A stretch of DNA of 6,283 nucleotides from an uncultured Succinatimonas sp. GTDB lineage: Bacteria; Pseudomonadota; Gammaproteobacteria; Enterobacterales; Succinivibrionaceae. Below are positions 1 to 5,372 of the stretch, piece by piece. Under the pieces are notes generated by a model. It was not told the origin of the DNA, did not search any database, and saw nothing but the letters and a program-made list of their open reading frames with translations. Within the stretch, counting starts at the first letter, position 1; each line of letters opens with the position of its first letter. Made by a program: the position numbers and the translations under genes. The stretch covers positions 1 to 6,283 of the forward strand of contig USBR01000049.1 of the NCBI GenBank assembly GCA_900552905.1. The letters run 5' to 3'.

Positions 1-1
1 T

Positions 2-76
2 CTAACGTGTTCTACTTTCAATTATTTACCCATAGATATACACGAAGAGCCAGATAAATTTACATATATGAGCTAA
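2..76 (+). CDS. possible 3' end of an upstream gene (weak)
   Basis: One plus-strand frame is open from the window edge for 24 codons and stops with TAA at 74-76. It reads as a hydrophilic tail ending [14 protein letters not shown]. The other two plus frames stop at once or at 55-57, and no minus-strand frame runs cleanly to the edge. The peptide could be the C-terminus of the gene before apt, but it is too short to identify and could be chance. A small dyad, GAGCT-AA-AGCTC at 70-81, overlaps the stop codon but has no T-run after it, so it is not a convincing terminator. Confidence 0.22.
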   Translation, partial: LTCSTFNYLPIDIHEEPDKFTYMS

Positions 77-116
77 AGCTCAAAGGAATAGTCTTAGTTA
101 TGACAAGTATTTACGC

Positions 117-122
117 TATAAT
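117..122 (+). promoter_or_regulatory. -10 box of the apt-dnaX promoter
   Basis: TATAAT matches the sigma-70 -10 consensus exactly. The hexamer 17 bases upstream (94-99, TTAGTT) is a poor -35, and the ATGACA at 100-105 is too close to serve. Transcription would start near 129-130 and give a leader of about 54 bases to the apt ATG at 183. That argues against the upstream TTG at 129 as the start, since it would lie at the very 5' end of the message. Confidence 0.5.
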
Positions 123-123
123 A

Positions 124-160
124 TACAGTTGTTTTCTCTGACAAACTGTAAAGCAGTTTA
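124..160 (+). repeat. nested inverted repeats in the apt leader (three ACAGTT-type half-sites)
   Basis: TACAGTT at 124-130 and AACTGTA at 144-150 form a perfect 7-bp inverted repeat with a 13-base spacer, so the arm centres are 20 bp apart, close to two helical turns. The middle arm also pairs with a third: AAACTG (143-148) and CAGTTT (154-159) make a 6-bp hairpin with a 5-base loop. The same half-site thus occurs three times in alternating orientation, just after the -10 box. It could be an operator or, in RNA, a leader hairpin. No known regulator motif was recognised. Confidence 0.4.
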
Positions 161-169
161 TAAAAAGCA

Positions 170-178
170 TGTGGATAA
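170..178 (-). promoter_or_regulatory. perfect DnaA box in the apt-dnaX leader
   Basis: The plus strand reads TGTGGATAA, the exact reverse complement of the strong DnaA box TTATCCACA. It lies after the predicted transcription start and 4 bases before the apt ATG. DnaA bound here could block transcription of the operon that encodes the clamp loader. The match is seen in the sequence; binding and function are inferred. Confidence 0.5.
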
Positions 179-182
179 TAGT

Positions 183-755
183 ATGATAGATGTAAGCAAA
201 ATTCCTCACTATGATGAAAAAATTGAATTTTTAAAATCCACAATTAAAAGCATTCCCGATTATCCAAAGCCAGGCATTCTCTTTCGCGATATCACCTCTT
301 TATGTGAAAACGGCGAGGCTTTTGCTACTACTATAGATTTACTCTATGAGCTTTACAAAGATGAAAATATCGATAAGGTAGTAGCCGCTGAGGCTCGTGG
401 CTTTGTCTTTGGCGCGGCTTTAGCCTCTAAACTTAGAAAGGGCTTTGTCATGGTCAGAAAGCCCGGTAAATTACCGCGTAAGACCATTGAAGAGCATTAT
501 GATCTTGAATATGGCGTCAATACCTTACAATTACATGAAGACTCCATTGTCAAAGGTGAGCGCATCTTAGTTTTAGATGATTTATTAGCTACCGGCGGTA
601 CCATCGGCGCGATGGTAAATTTAGTCAAGCGTCTAGGTGGTGAGATTGTCGATATCGCCTTTATTATCGAGCTTATGGAATTAGGCGGAGCGGATAAGCT
701 CGAAAAGCTCTATGGCATCAGACCCTTATCCTTATTTAAGTTACCAGGACATTAA
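183..755 (+). CDS. apt: adenine phosphoribosyltransferase
   Basis: Cytoplasmic purine-salvage enzyme that makes AMP and pyrophosphate from adenine and PRPP. The 190-aa product follows E. coli Apt closely: an N-terminal [20 protein letters not shown] segment (the adenine/hood region), then AARG-type strand residues ([11 protein letters not shown]), the flexible-loop region [14 protein letters not shown], and the PRPP-binding signature [11 protein letters not shown] at residues 130-140 with the paired acidic D132/D133. The C-terminus LPGH matches the family end. ATG at 183 is preferred over the in-frame TTG at 129 because it gives near-normal family length (E. coli 183 aa) and because the predicted transcription start is near 129. 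No strong Shine-Dalgarno precedes it; a DnaA box occupies that spot. dnaX begins 6 bases after the stop, so the two are probably co-transcribed. Confidence 0.96.
   Translation: MIDVSKIPHYDEKIEFLKSTIKSIPDYPKPGILFRDITSLCENGEAFATTIDLLYELYKDENIDKVVAAEARGFVFGAALASKLRKGFVMVRKPGKLPRKTIEEHYDLEYGVNTLQLHEDSIVKGERILVLDDLLATGGTIGAMVNLVKRLGGEIVDIAFIIELMELGGADKLEKLYGIRPLSLFKLPGH
746..749 (+). promoter_or_regulatory. dnaX ribosome binding site inside the end of apt
   Basis: AGGA lies within the last apt codons, 12 bases before the dnaX ATG. The 6-base gap between the genes is only T residues, so no better site is available. The wide spacing and location suggest that dnaX translation is coupled to apt. Confidence 0.4.
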
Positions 756-761
756 TTTTTT

Positions 762-1883
762 ATGGCCATCACTGAGTATCAGGCATTAGCCCGTAAATAT
801 CGTCCCCAGACCTTTGATGAGGTGGTTGGACAAAAGCATGTTATTGCCGCTTTGCGCAATACTATCGACTCGCAACGTCTGCATCATGCCTATTTGCTCA
901 CCGGTACGCGCGGTATCGGCAAGACCACGATTGCGCGTATTATCGCCAAATGCTTAGAGTGTCAGGATGGTATCAGCTCTCATCCGCATGCAGACGGTAA
1001 GCTCTGTGATAATTGTCAGGCCATCATTAAGGGAGCCTTCCCTGATGTCATTGAAATTGACGCGGCCTCTCAGACTAAGGTTGAGGATACCCGTCAATTA
1101 TTAGAGAATACACAATACCCGCCGCTATCAGGTCGCTTTAAGATCTATATTATCGACGAAGTGCACATGCTCTCGACAAGCAGTTTCAATGCCCTGCTTA
1201 AGACCTTAGAAGAGCCGCCTTCATATGTAAAATTCATCTTAGCTACTACCGATCCACATAAGATCCCAGTTACCGTGCTCTCGCGCTGTCTGCAATTTCA
1301 GCTTAAAGCGCTCTCTTTAGATGAGATTAAAGAGCAGATTGAAAAGATCTGCGGTAAAGAGGGTATTCCCTGTGAGGCGGAGGCTGCAGCTCTGATTGCG
1401 CGTGCTGCCCGCGGCAGTATGCGTGATGCTTTATCGCTATGCGATCAGGCCATTGCTTTAGCTAATGGTTCCTTAAAGCGCGAGAGCGTGATTGAGATGT
1501 TAGGTACTGCCGGTGACGGTATTATCACCAATCTCTTAGATATCTTAAAACCGCAGTCAGAAAGCGATCTTAGTGATTTTTTAGAGAAGGTGAGACGCAT
1601 TAGCCCTAACTATAAAAATCTCTTAGATGAGATCGTCAATTGCTTCCACGATCTAGCGTTATTTCAGCTCGTAAATCAAAGTAAGCTCACTATTTTCTCC
1701 TATCCGCGTGAGCTTTTAGAGACTTATGCTCCGCTTTTTGCTCCTGAGAGCTTACAGCTTTATTATCAAATTGCCTTACAGGCCGTAGAGGAGAATAAGG
1801 TCGCCTTTGATAGCGCTAGCGTCTTTGAGATGATGGTGTTACGCCTCTTAGCCTTTACCCCCGAAAAAAAAAAGCGTGGCTAG
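762..1883 (+). CDS. dnaX: DNA polymerase III clamp-loader subunit, zero-frame short product (gamma-like)
   Basis: AAA+ ATPase of the clamp loader, which with delta and delta' opens the beta clamp and loads it on primed DNA. The 373-aa zero-frame product has Walker A GTRGIGKT (residues 48-55), a zinc-binding region (C64, C67, C82, C85), Walker B IIDEVH with D132/E133, sensor-1 ATTD (161-164) and the arginine-finger motif SRC (174-176). The lid (domain II) and the helical oligomerisation domain III follow, ending in EMMVLRLLAFTPEKKKRG. It stops almost exactly where domain III ends in E. coli DnaX, so it should be a complete core without the DnaB- and polymerase-binding parts. Translation reaches TAG at 1881-1883 only 7 bases after the ten-A run. 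The zinc ligands differ slightly from E. coli: the Cys equivalent to its C73 is missing, with C64 or H74/H76 as possible replacements. Confidence 0.9.
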   Translation: MAITEYQALARKYRPQTFDEVVGQKHVIAALRNTIDSQRLHHAYLLTGTRGIGKTTIARIIAKCLECQDGISSHPHADGKLCDNCQAIIKGAFPDVIEIDAASQTKVEDTRQLLENTQYPPLSGRFKIYIIDEVHMLSTSSFNALLKTLEEPPSYVKFILATTDPHKIPVTVLSRCLQFQLKALSLDEIKEQIEKICGKEGIPCEAEAAALIARAARGSMRDALSLCDQAIALANGSLKRESVIEMLGTAGDGIITNLLDILKPQSESDLSDFLEKVRRISPNYKNLLDEIVNCFHDLALFQLVNQSKLTIFSYPRELLETYAPLFAPESLQLYYQIALQAVEENKVAFDSASVFEMMVLRLLAFTPEKKKRG

Positions 1884-3862
1884 GGGAAGATAGCTATTAT
1901 TTAGAGCCTTTCTATGAGGAAAGTGCCTTAAGAGGCCGTCTTGCTTTAGCCCTTACTACTGAATTTACTAAAGCGCCTGAGATTATCGAGGTCGAGCCTC
2001 AAAGTGTCAGTACTTTAAAGCAAGAAGAATCTATATCTCCTAAAGCTCCACTACTGCCTAAAAATAATGCTGTACCGGCAAGTGTGTGGCGTCAGCAAGC
2101 TGACAGTGAGCTTGATATCTTACAATCATCCTTAGCTAACTTAGCGCACAATACGCTTAAAAGCTCGCTTGAGGTCAACTCTCAATATAAAGAGACTTTA
2201 GAGCGCATTGTCGCGCCTAAAGCCACCATTGCCGCCTCAGCCTCTAAGCTTAAATTAGAGCCCTCAGCGGCCTTTAAAGAGAGTATGGTGACAACTAGCC
2301 TAGATTTAGGCAAACCGCTACTTTCTGAGCTTAAATTAGTGCATGCTTATATCGATAAGCTCTATAGCCATCTTAACAATCTGCATGAGCATCAGCGGGC
2401 AAATTCTAAGGGCACTGATGCCTCCGATCTCGATGCTTTTGTTAAGGCAACCTTAGATCTAGGAAGTAGCTCTAAGGAGCACAGTGGTGAAGATTGCAGT
2501 GAGGTCCAGTCTAAAGCTACATATACTAATCAGCAGCATCTAAAATCTGAGCAAATTTCAGCCTTAGTCAAAGCTATCAGTGCCCCTGAAAACGATAAGG
2601 TGGTAGAGATACGTGAAATCACGACACAGGCTAACTTTAAGGCATCAAATCTTGAAAGTGTAGCTCAAAGTGAGACTTTGTCTCAATCTCAAAGTGCCGA
2701 GACTCCAAAAGATAAATTATCGGCCGATGATTATCTCGCTAAAGCACAAGCTGAAGCTGAGGCCTTACTGCAGGAGGATTTAGTCACTCAGAGTATCAAT
2801 ACAGCGACGCTTAAACCTAAATATCTACCGGCATCCTTAACGCTTGAGAAAAAGGGCTGTGAGGTTATCTATTGTGAAGGTGAGATTACGGATGCACAGC
2901 ATGCCCATACTTTCACCACCTATTTTAAAGACGATATGCTCACTGTCTTTGAGGCCTTATCACGGAGTTTAGATAAGACTGAAGTTACGCATATTCGCCA
3001 TCAAAACAATAATAAAGATTATTTCTCCTCTGAATTAAAGCGCGTCTTACAGGAGGTCTTAGAGCAGTGTGGGGAGAGACATACTGCAACAGTAAGTAAA
3101 GCTGAGGCTTTGGTATCTCAAAGTGAGAGTACGCCTCTATCTCAAAATGAGACTACGCCTGAGACTATACCAGAGGCTACAATCACTTTATCTGAGAGCT
3201 TTGATGAGGTGCCACCTGATAGCTATGAGAGCGAGCTTTTATATGCTGAGGATGAGGAGAATTTGGAGAGTGTAGTCAGTGGCGCCGATTTTTCTCTCTT
3301 GAAGATTGAAAATGAGAATAGCAATAAGCTTGTTGACGGTAAACCTACAGCACAATCGAGCTTTGAAGCTGAGATCTATTTAGGTGACAATCGCGCCTTA
3401 GGTAGACAATTGCAAGCTGAGGATTTCTATCAAAGCGTAGAAAAAAGCGATCCGTGGTTAGCCGATGTAGTCAAGGTTGGTTTTGCCCATGGCCCCGTCT
3501 ATGCGTGTTTAAGTTATACTAAGCGTATTATCGATGCACATGATCCTAATTTATGGATACTCTATATGAGTGCTGATTTTAAGATGATGGCTGATGATCA
3601 GAATTTTGTGAATACTTTAAAAAACAAATTCTCGCTTTTGACTAATCGCGATATCAAGATCGAAATTCATCTAGTGCCGGACTTACCACCAGGCTGTCCT
3701 GAGCTCTTAGCGCGTGAGGCTTTACAGCAGGCAGTGGTAGCGGCGCGTGAGGAGTTAAAACAAGAACGCGCAATCGCAGATTTGATTGCGCGCTTAGGGG
3801 ATAATTTAGATACGGTAGAGTTATCGCTCTACACGCAATTAGCGCCTACGGTGAAACCTTAG
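762..3862 (+). CDS. dnaX: DNA polymerase III tau subunit, made by -1 frameshift at the A-run (join 762..1874,1874..3862)
   Basis: The -1 frame is open from the A-run (first codon GCG at 1874) to TAG at 3860-3862, adding 662 residues for a product of about 1033 aa. Its end (about residues 895-1030) resembles domain V of E. coli tau: EKSDPWLADVVKVGF matches the ERDPWAAQVSQLSL region, followed by a beta-rich stretch and a final helix (ALQQAVVAAREELKQ) with a short acidic tail. In E. coli this domain binds the alpha polymerase subunit and so couples two polymerases and DnaB. Between core and domain V lie about 520 residues, against roughly 130 in E. coli. These are mostly Ser/Thr/Glu/Gln-rich, with one more folded-looking segment at about 681-776. 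The GTG at 2084 sits inside this open frame with no ribosome binding site and is not a separate gene start. Alternative: the genomic run is really A11 and tau is the zero-frame product. Confidence 0.85.
1864..1897 (+). promoter_or_regulatory. dnaX frameshift/slippage site: A10 run with downstream hairpin
   Basis: Ten A run from 1864 to 1873, followed by G. In the zero frame the codons are GAA AAA AAA AAG, so 1868-1874 reads A AAA AAG, the same heptamer that drives -1 frameshifting in E. coli dnaX. A 7-bp stem can form just after it: 1876-1882 (GTGGCTA) with 1891-1897 (TAGCTAT), with two G-U pairs and an 8-base loop. Zero frame stops at 1881-1883 and the +1 frame at 1891-1893; only the -1 frame stays open. 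No upstream Shine-Dalgarno-like stimulator is evident close to the site. A homopolymer this long also permits RNA polymerase slippage, as known for Thermus dnaX. Confidence 0.8.
2663..3154 (+). repeat. degenerate TCTCAAAGTGAG repeats in the tau linker
   Basis: Near-copies of TCTCAAAGTGAG occur at 2663-2677, 2687-2704, 3116-3127 and 3140-3154, arranged as two pairs about 450 bases apart. They encode AQSET, SQSAET, SQSEST and SQNETT. They lie in the low-complexity linker between the DnaX core and the C-terminal domain. The pattern suggests that short internal duplications helped the linker expand. Confidence 0.55.
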
Positions 3863-3887
3863 GCAAGCTTTAGCTTATTCCCAGCCT
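3861..3887. terminator. weak dyad between the convergent dnaX and potF ends
   Basis: AAGCT-TT-AGCTT (3865-3876) fills nearly all of the 12-base gap between the two stop codons, and AGGC (3861-3864) can pair with GCCT (3884-3887) outside it. There is no T-run on either strand, so it is at best a weak bidirectional terminator. Confidence 0.2.
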
Positions 3888-5011
3888 GAGCCTTCAGCTT
3901 CCTCTTGCTCATACTTAGAGGCATTGAGCTTCATGGCATTCCACACCTTATTGGTGATGCGGGAGACCTTAGAGGTGGTCGGGAGTAAGAAGTACATCTT
4001 CTCCATCTTATCTGCCGGAATTACGACTGAAGGATTGTGGCGTAATTCTGGATCTAAAGTCTCGATAGCTTCCTTAACTGGGAGAATATAGCGAGTCTCA
4101 TTGGAGATGGATGAAGATACCTTAGGATCCATTAAGAAGTTAAACCAAGTATGGGCGGCATCATAATGATCGGCATTGACAGGAATAGTCCAGCAGTCAA
4201 ACCAGTAAGGAGAGCCTTCCTCAGGGATGACATATTTGATGTCAACACCCTTGCCTGAAACCTTAGCTCTTTCGGTTGCCTGCAGGATATCTCCTGAATA
4301 ACCGATAGCGGCGCAGATTTCGCCTGAGGCTAAGTCGTTAATATAGCGAGCTGAGTGGAAATAGGCGACATTAGCTGCAAACTTAGTTAAAAGCTCCTGT
4401 GCCTCTTTATAATCGGAGGCCTTCTCAGAGGTCGGATCCTTGCCTAAATAATGCATGGCGGTGGAGATAATCTCAATGGGGGAGTCTAAGACGGCAATAC
4501 CGCATTGCTTAAGTTTAGAGGCATTTTCGCTTTTAAAGAGATCGTCCCAGGATTTAAACTCAAAGTCCTTACCAAAGATTTCTTCGATCTTCTGCTTGTT
4601 ATAGCCGATACCGACAGAGATCTCAGTGTAGGGATAAGCGTAGTTGTTATCAGGATCGATAGAAGCTAAAGCCTGCGTACGTACCGGATCGAGCTTGACC
4701 CAGTTGGGGATCTTGCTCTTGTCGATCTTCTGTAAGGCCCCAGCTTTAGCTAAGCGCGGAACATAATAACTTACCATCATGACTGCATCAAAGCCTGAGT
4801 GACCTGAGAGTAAACGGGCCTCAACCATCTCATTGCTATCGAACATAGCATAATTGGTATTTTTAAGGCCTGATTCTTTTTTGAAGTCATCTACGGTAGT
4901 TGAACCGATATAATCACTCCAGTTCCAAATATTGAGATCAGCTGCCAGAGCATTAGCGCTGACGGCAGAGAGGATCGCAATCCCTATAAGACTTTTGCAC
5001 ATTTTCTTCAT
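3875..5011 (-). CDS. potF: periplasmic putrescine/spermidine-binding protein of an ABC transporter (PotF/PotD family)
   Basis: Extracytoplasmic solute-binding protein that captures a polyamine in the periplasm for an ABC importer. The 378-aa product starts at ATG 5011-5009, since an AAGGA site lies 8 bases upstream; the in-frame TTG at 5017 would be only 2 bases from that site. A typical signal peptide (MKKMCKSLIGIAILSA..) ends at ANALA-AD with no lipobox. The mature part follows E. coli PotF throughout: IWNWSDYIG, FDSNEMVEARL, LDKSKLP-like IDKSKIPNW, GIGYN, LGKDPTSEKASDY, YFHSARYINDLASGEIC. As recalled from the PotF pocket, Trp, Ser and Asp of WSD, the second Glu of the DAPEE stretch, the GD Asp, the FD Asp and a Tyr near the C-terminus are kept, while three pocket positions differ (see findings). 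Family is secure; putrescine versus spermidine is not. No permease or ATPase gene is adjacent. Confidence 0.9.
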   Translation of the reverse strand: MKKMCKSLIGIAILSAVSANALAADLNIWNWSDYIGSTTVDDFKKESGLKNTNYAMFDSNEMVEARLLSGHSGFDAVMMVSYYVPRLAKAGALQKIDKSKIPNWVKLDPVRTQALASIDPDNNYAYPYTEISVGIGYNKQKIEEIFGKDFEFKSWDDLFKSENASKLKQCGIAVLDSPIEIISTAMHYLGKDPTSEKASDYKEAQELLTKFAANVAYFHSARYINDLASGEICAAIGYSGDILQATERAKVSGKGVDIKYVIPEEGSPYWFDCWTIPVNADHYDAAHTWFNFLMDPKVSSSISNETRYILPVKEAIETLDPELRHNPSVVIPADKMEKMYFLLPTTSKVSRITNKVWNAMKLNASKYEQEEAEGSGWE

Positions 5012-5019
5012 AATCAATT

Positions 5020-5024
5020 TCCTT
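5020..5024 (-). promoter_or_regulatory. potF ribosome binding site
   Basis: AAGGA on the minus strand, 8 bases before ATG 5011-5009. It decides the start: the TTG at 5017-5015 lies only 2 bases away and is too close to be used. Confidence 0.75.
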
Positions 5025-5044
5025 AAAAAACCATCTGTAGATGG
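5025..5044 (-). terminator. hairpin plus U6 in the potF leader (possible attenuator)
   Basis: On the minus strand CCATCT-AC-AGATGG (5044-5031) forms a perfect 6-bp stem, read alternatively as 5 bp with a 4-base loop, directly followed by six T (5030-5025). The Shine-Dalgarno comes next. This has the shape of a short intrinsic terminator placed inside the 5' leader. A palindrome AAAGCTTT (5045-5052) abuts it. The stem is short and only half GC, so termination may be weak or conditional, or the hairpin may only stabilise the message. Confidence 0.4.
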
Positions 5045-5064
5045 AAAGCTTTGTGTGCGAGGAT

Positions 5065-5070
5065 ATTATC
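5065..5070 (-). promoter_or_regulatory. candidate potF -10 box
   Basis: GATAAT on the minus strand (5 of 6 to consensus) would start transcription near 5058 and give a leader of about 46 bases. A TTGATA at 5098-5093 is a good -35 sequence but is 22 bases away, beyond normal spacing. TATAAG at 5106-5101 with TTGTTA at 5127-5122 (15-base spacer) is an alternative. The assignment is weak. Confidence 0.33.
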
Positions 5071-5074
5071 CACA
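5066..5074 (+). promoter_or_regulatory. perfect DnaA box over the potF promoter
   Basis: TTATCCACA is an exact strong DnaA box. It covers most of the candidate potF -10 box on the opposite strand, so binding would be expected to repress it. It is the second exact copy of this 9-mer in the window. Binding is inferred. Confidence 0.5.
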
Positions 5075-5197
5075 AGATATAAGCTCTAACCTTATCAAGA
5101 CTTATAGGGGCTTTCAAAAGTTAACAAGCTTGAAAAAAATCTGAAACAAATTTTTTTTTGCATTATAGAAAAATGAGCAACTTTGACAACCTTTTAT

Positions 5198-5232
5198 TTA
5201 TAAATTTTAGATAAGTTTTATAAAATTTATAA
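5198..5232. repeat. 12-bp perfect inverted repeat in AT-rich intergenic DNA
   Basis: TTATAAATTTTA (5198-5209) and TAAAATTTATAA (5221-5232) are perfect reverse complements separated by 11 bases. The arms contain only A and T and lack a T-run exit, so this is not a standard terminator. It could be a protein-binding site, a cruciform or easily melted DNA. High AT content raises the chance of random dyads. Confidence 0.5.
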
Positions 5233-5311
5233 TTTAACTTAGATTTAATGCAAATAAATGATTGTTATACAAATATATTTTTATATTTTATGATTTTGTG
5301 CGCCGAGGGGC

Positions 5312-5340
5312 TTAGAAAAAATATTTAAAGGCTCTACAAT
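5312..5340 (+). promoter_or_regulatory. candidate parA promoter
   Basis: TACAAT at 5335-5340 (5 of 6 to the -10 consensus) with TTAGAA at 5312-5317 (3 of 6 to -35) at a 17-base spacer. Start near 5347 gives a short leader of about 26 bases to the ATG at 5373. Confidence 0.4.
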
Positions 5341-5353
5341 AAACACAGCCTTT
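5327..5353. repeat. 7-bp inverted repeat around the parA -10 (operator candidate)
   Basis: AAAGGCT (5327-5333) and AGCCTTT (5347-5353) are perfect reverse complements with a 13-base spacer, so arm centres are 20 bp apart. The -10 box lies inside, a typical place for a repressor site. The left arm extended to AAAGGCTCT (5327-5335) can also pair with AGAGCTTTT (5364-5372), which carries the parA ribosome binding site. Confidence 0.4.
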
Positions 5354-5372
5354 GACCATTTTTAGAGCTTTT

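Larger units (their letters stand above)
5012..5372. other. divergent intergenic control region between potF and parA
   Basis: This 361-base gene-free stretch separates the two starts. The potF side (5012-5130) has mixed composition and holds the ribosome binding site, hairpin-U6 leader, DnaA box and -10. The centre (about 5131-5300) is very AT-rich, with A7, T9 and several A/T tracts, a TTGACA at 5183-5188 without a well-spaced -10, and a 12-bp inverted repeat. The parA side (5300-5372) has a promoter within a second inverted repeat. A near-match to a DnaA box (TTATACAAA, 8 of 9) lies at 5265-5273. The plus-strand open frame at 4932-5144 has no coding signs. Confidence 0.6.

Noticed and set aside
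70..81. GAGCTAAAGCTC dyad as an intrinsic terminator
   Set aside because: The stem is 5 bp and no T-run follows on either strand.
129..182. TTG at 129 as the apt start
   Set aside because: It would lie at the predicted transcription start, lacks a ribosome binding site and adds 18 residues not typical of the family.
2084..3862. Independent 592-aa gene starting at GTG 2084
   Set aside because: The same frame is open without a stop back to the A-run at 1864-1873, no ribosome binding site precedes the GTG, and the C-terminus matches tau domain V. It is the -1 frame part of dnaX.
5093..5105. IHF-binding site TATCAA-N4-TAT
   Set aside because: The second half misses two of the three consensus positions.
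4932..5144. Plus-strand 70-aa open frame
   Set aside because: It overlaps the potF start and signal-peptide region antisense, then runs into intergenic DNA. There is no ribosome binding site and no recognisable motif.
5133..5148. parS-like site
   Set aside because: CTGAAACA at 5141-5148 matches 7 of 8 bases of one parS half-site, but the other half is an A-run, so there is no palindrome.
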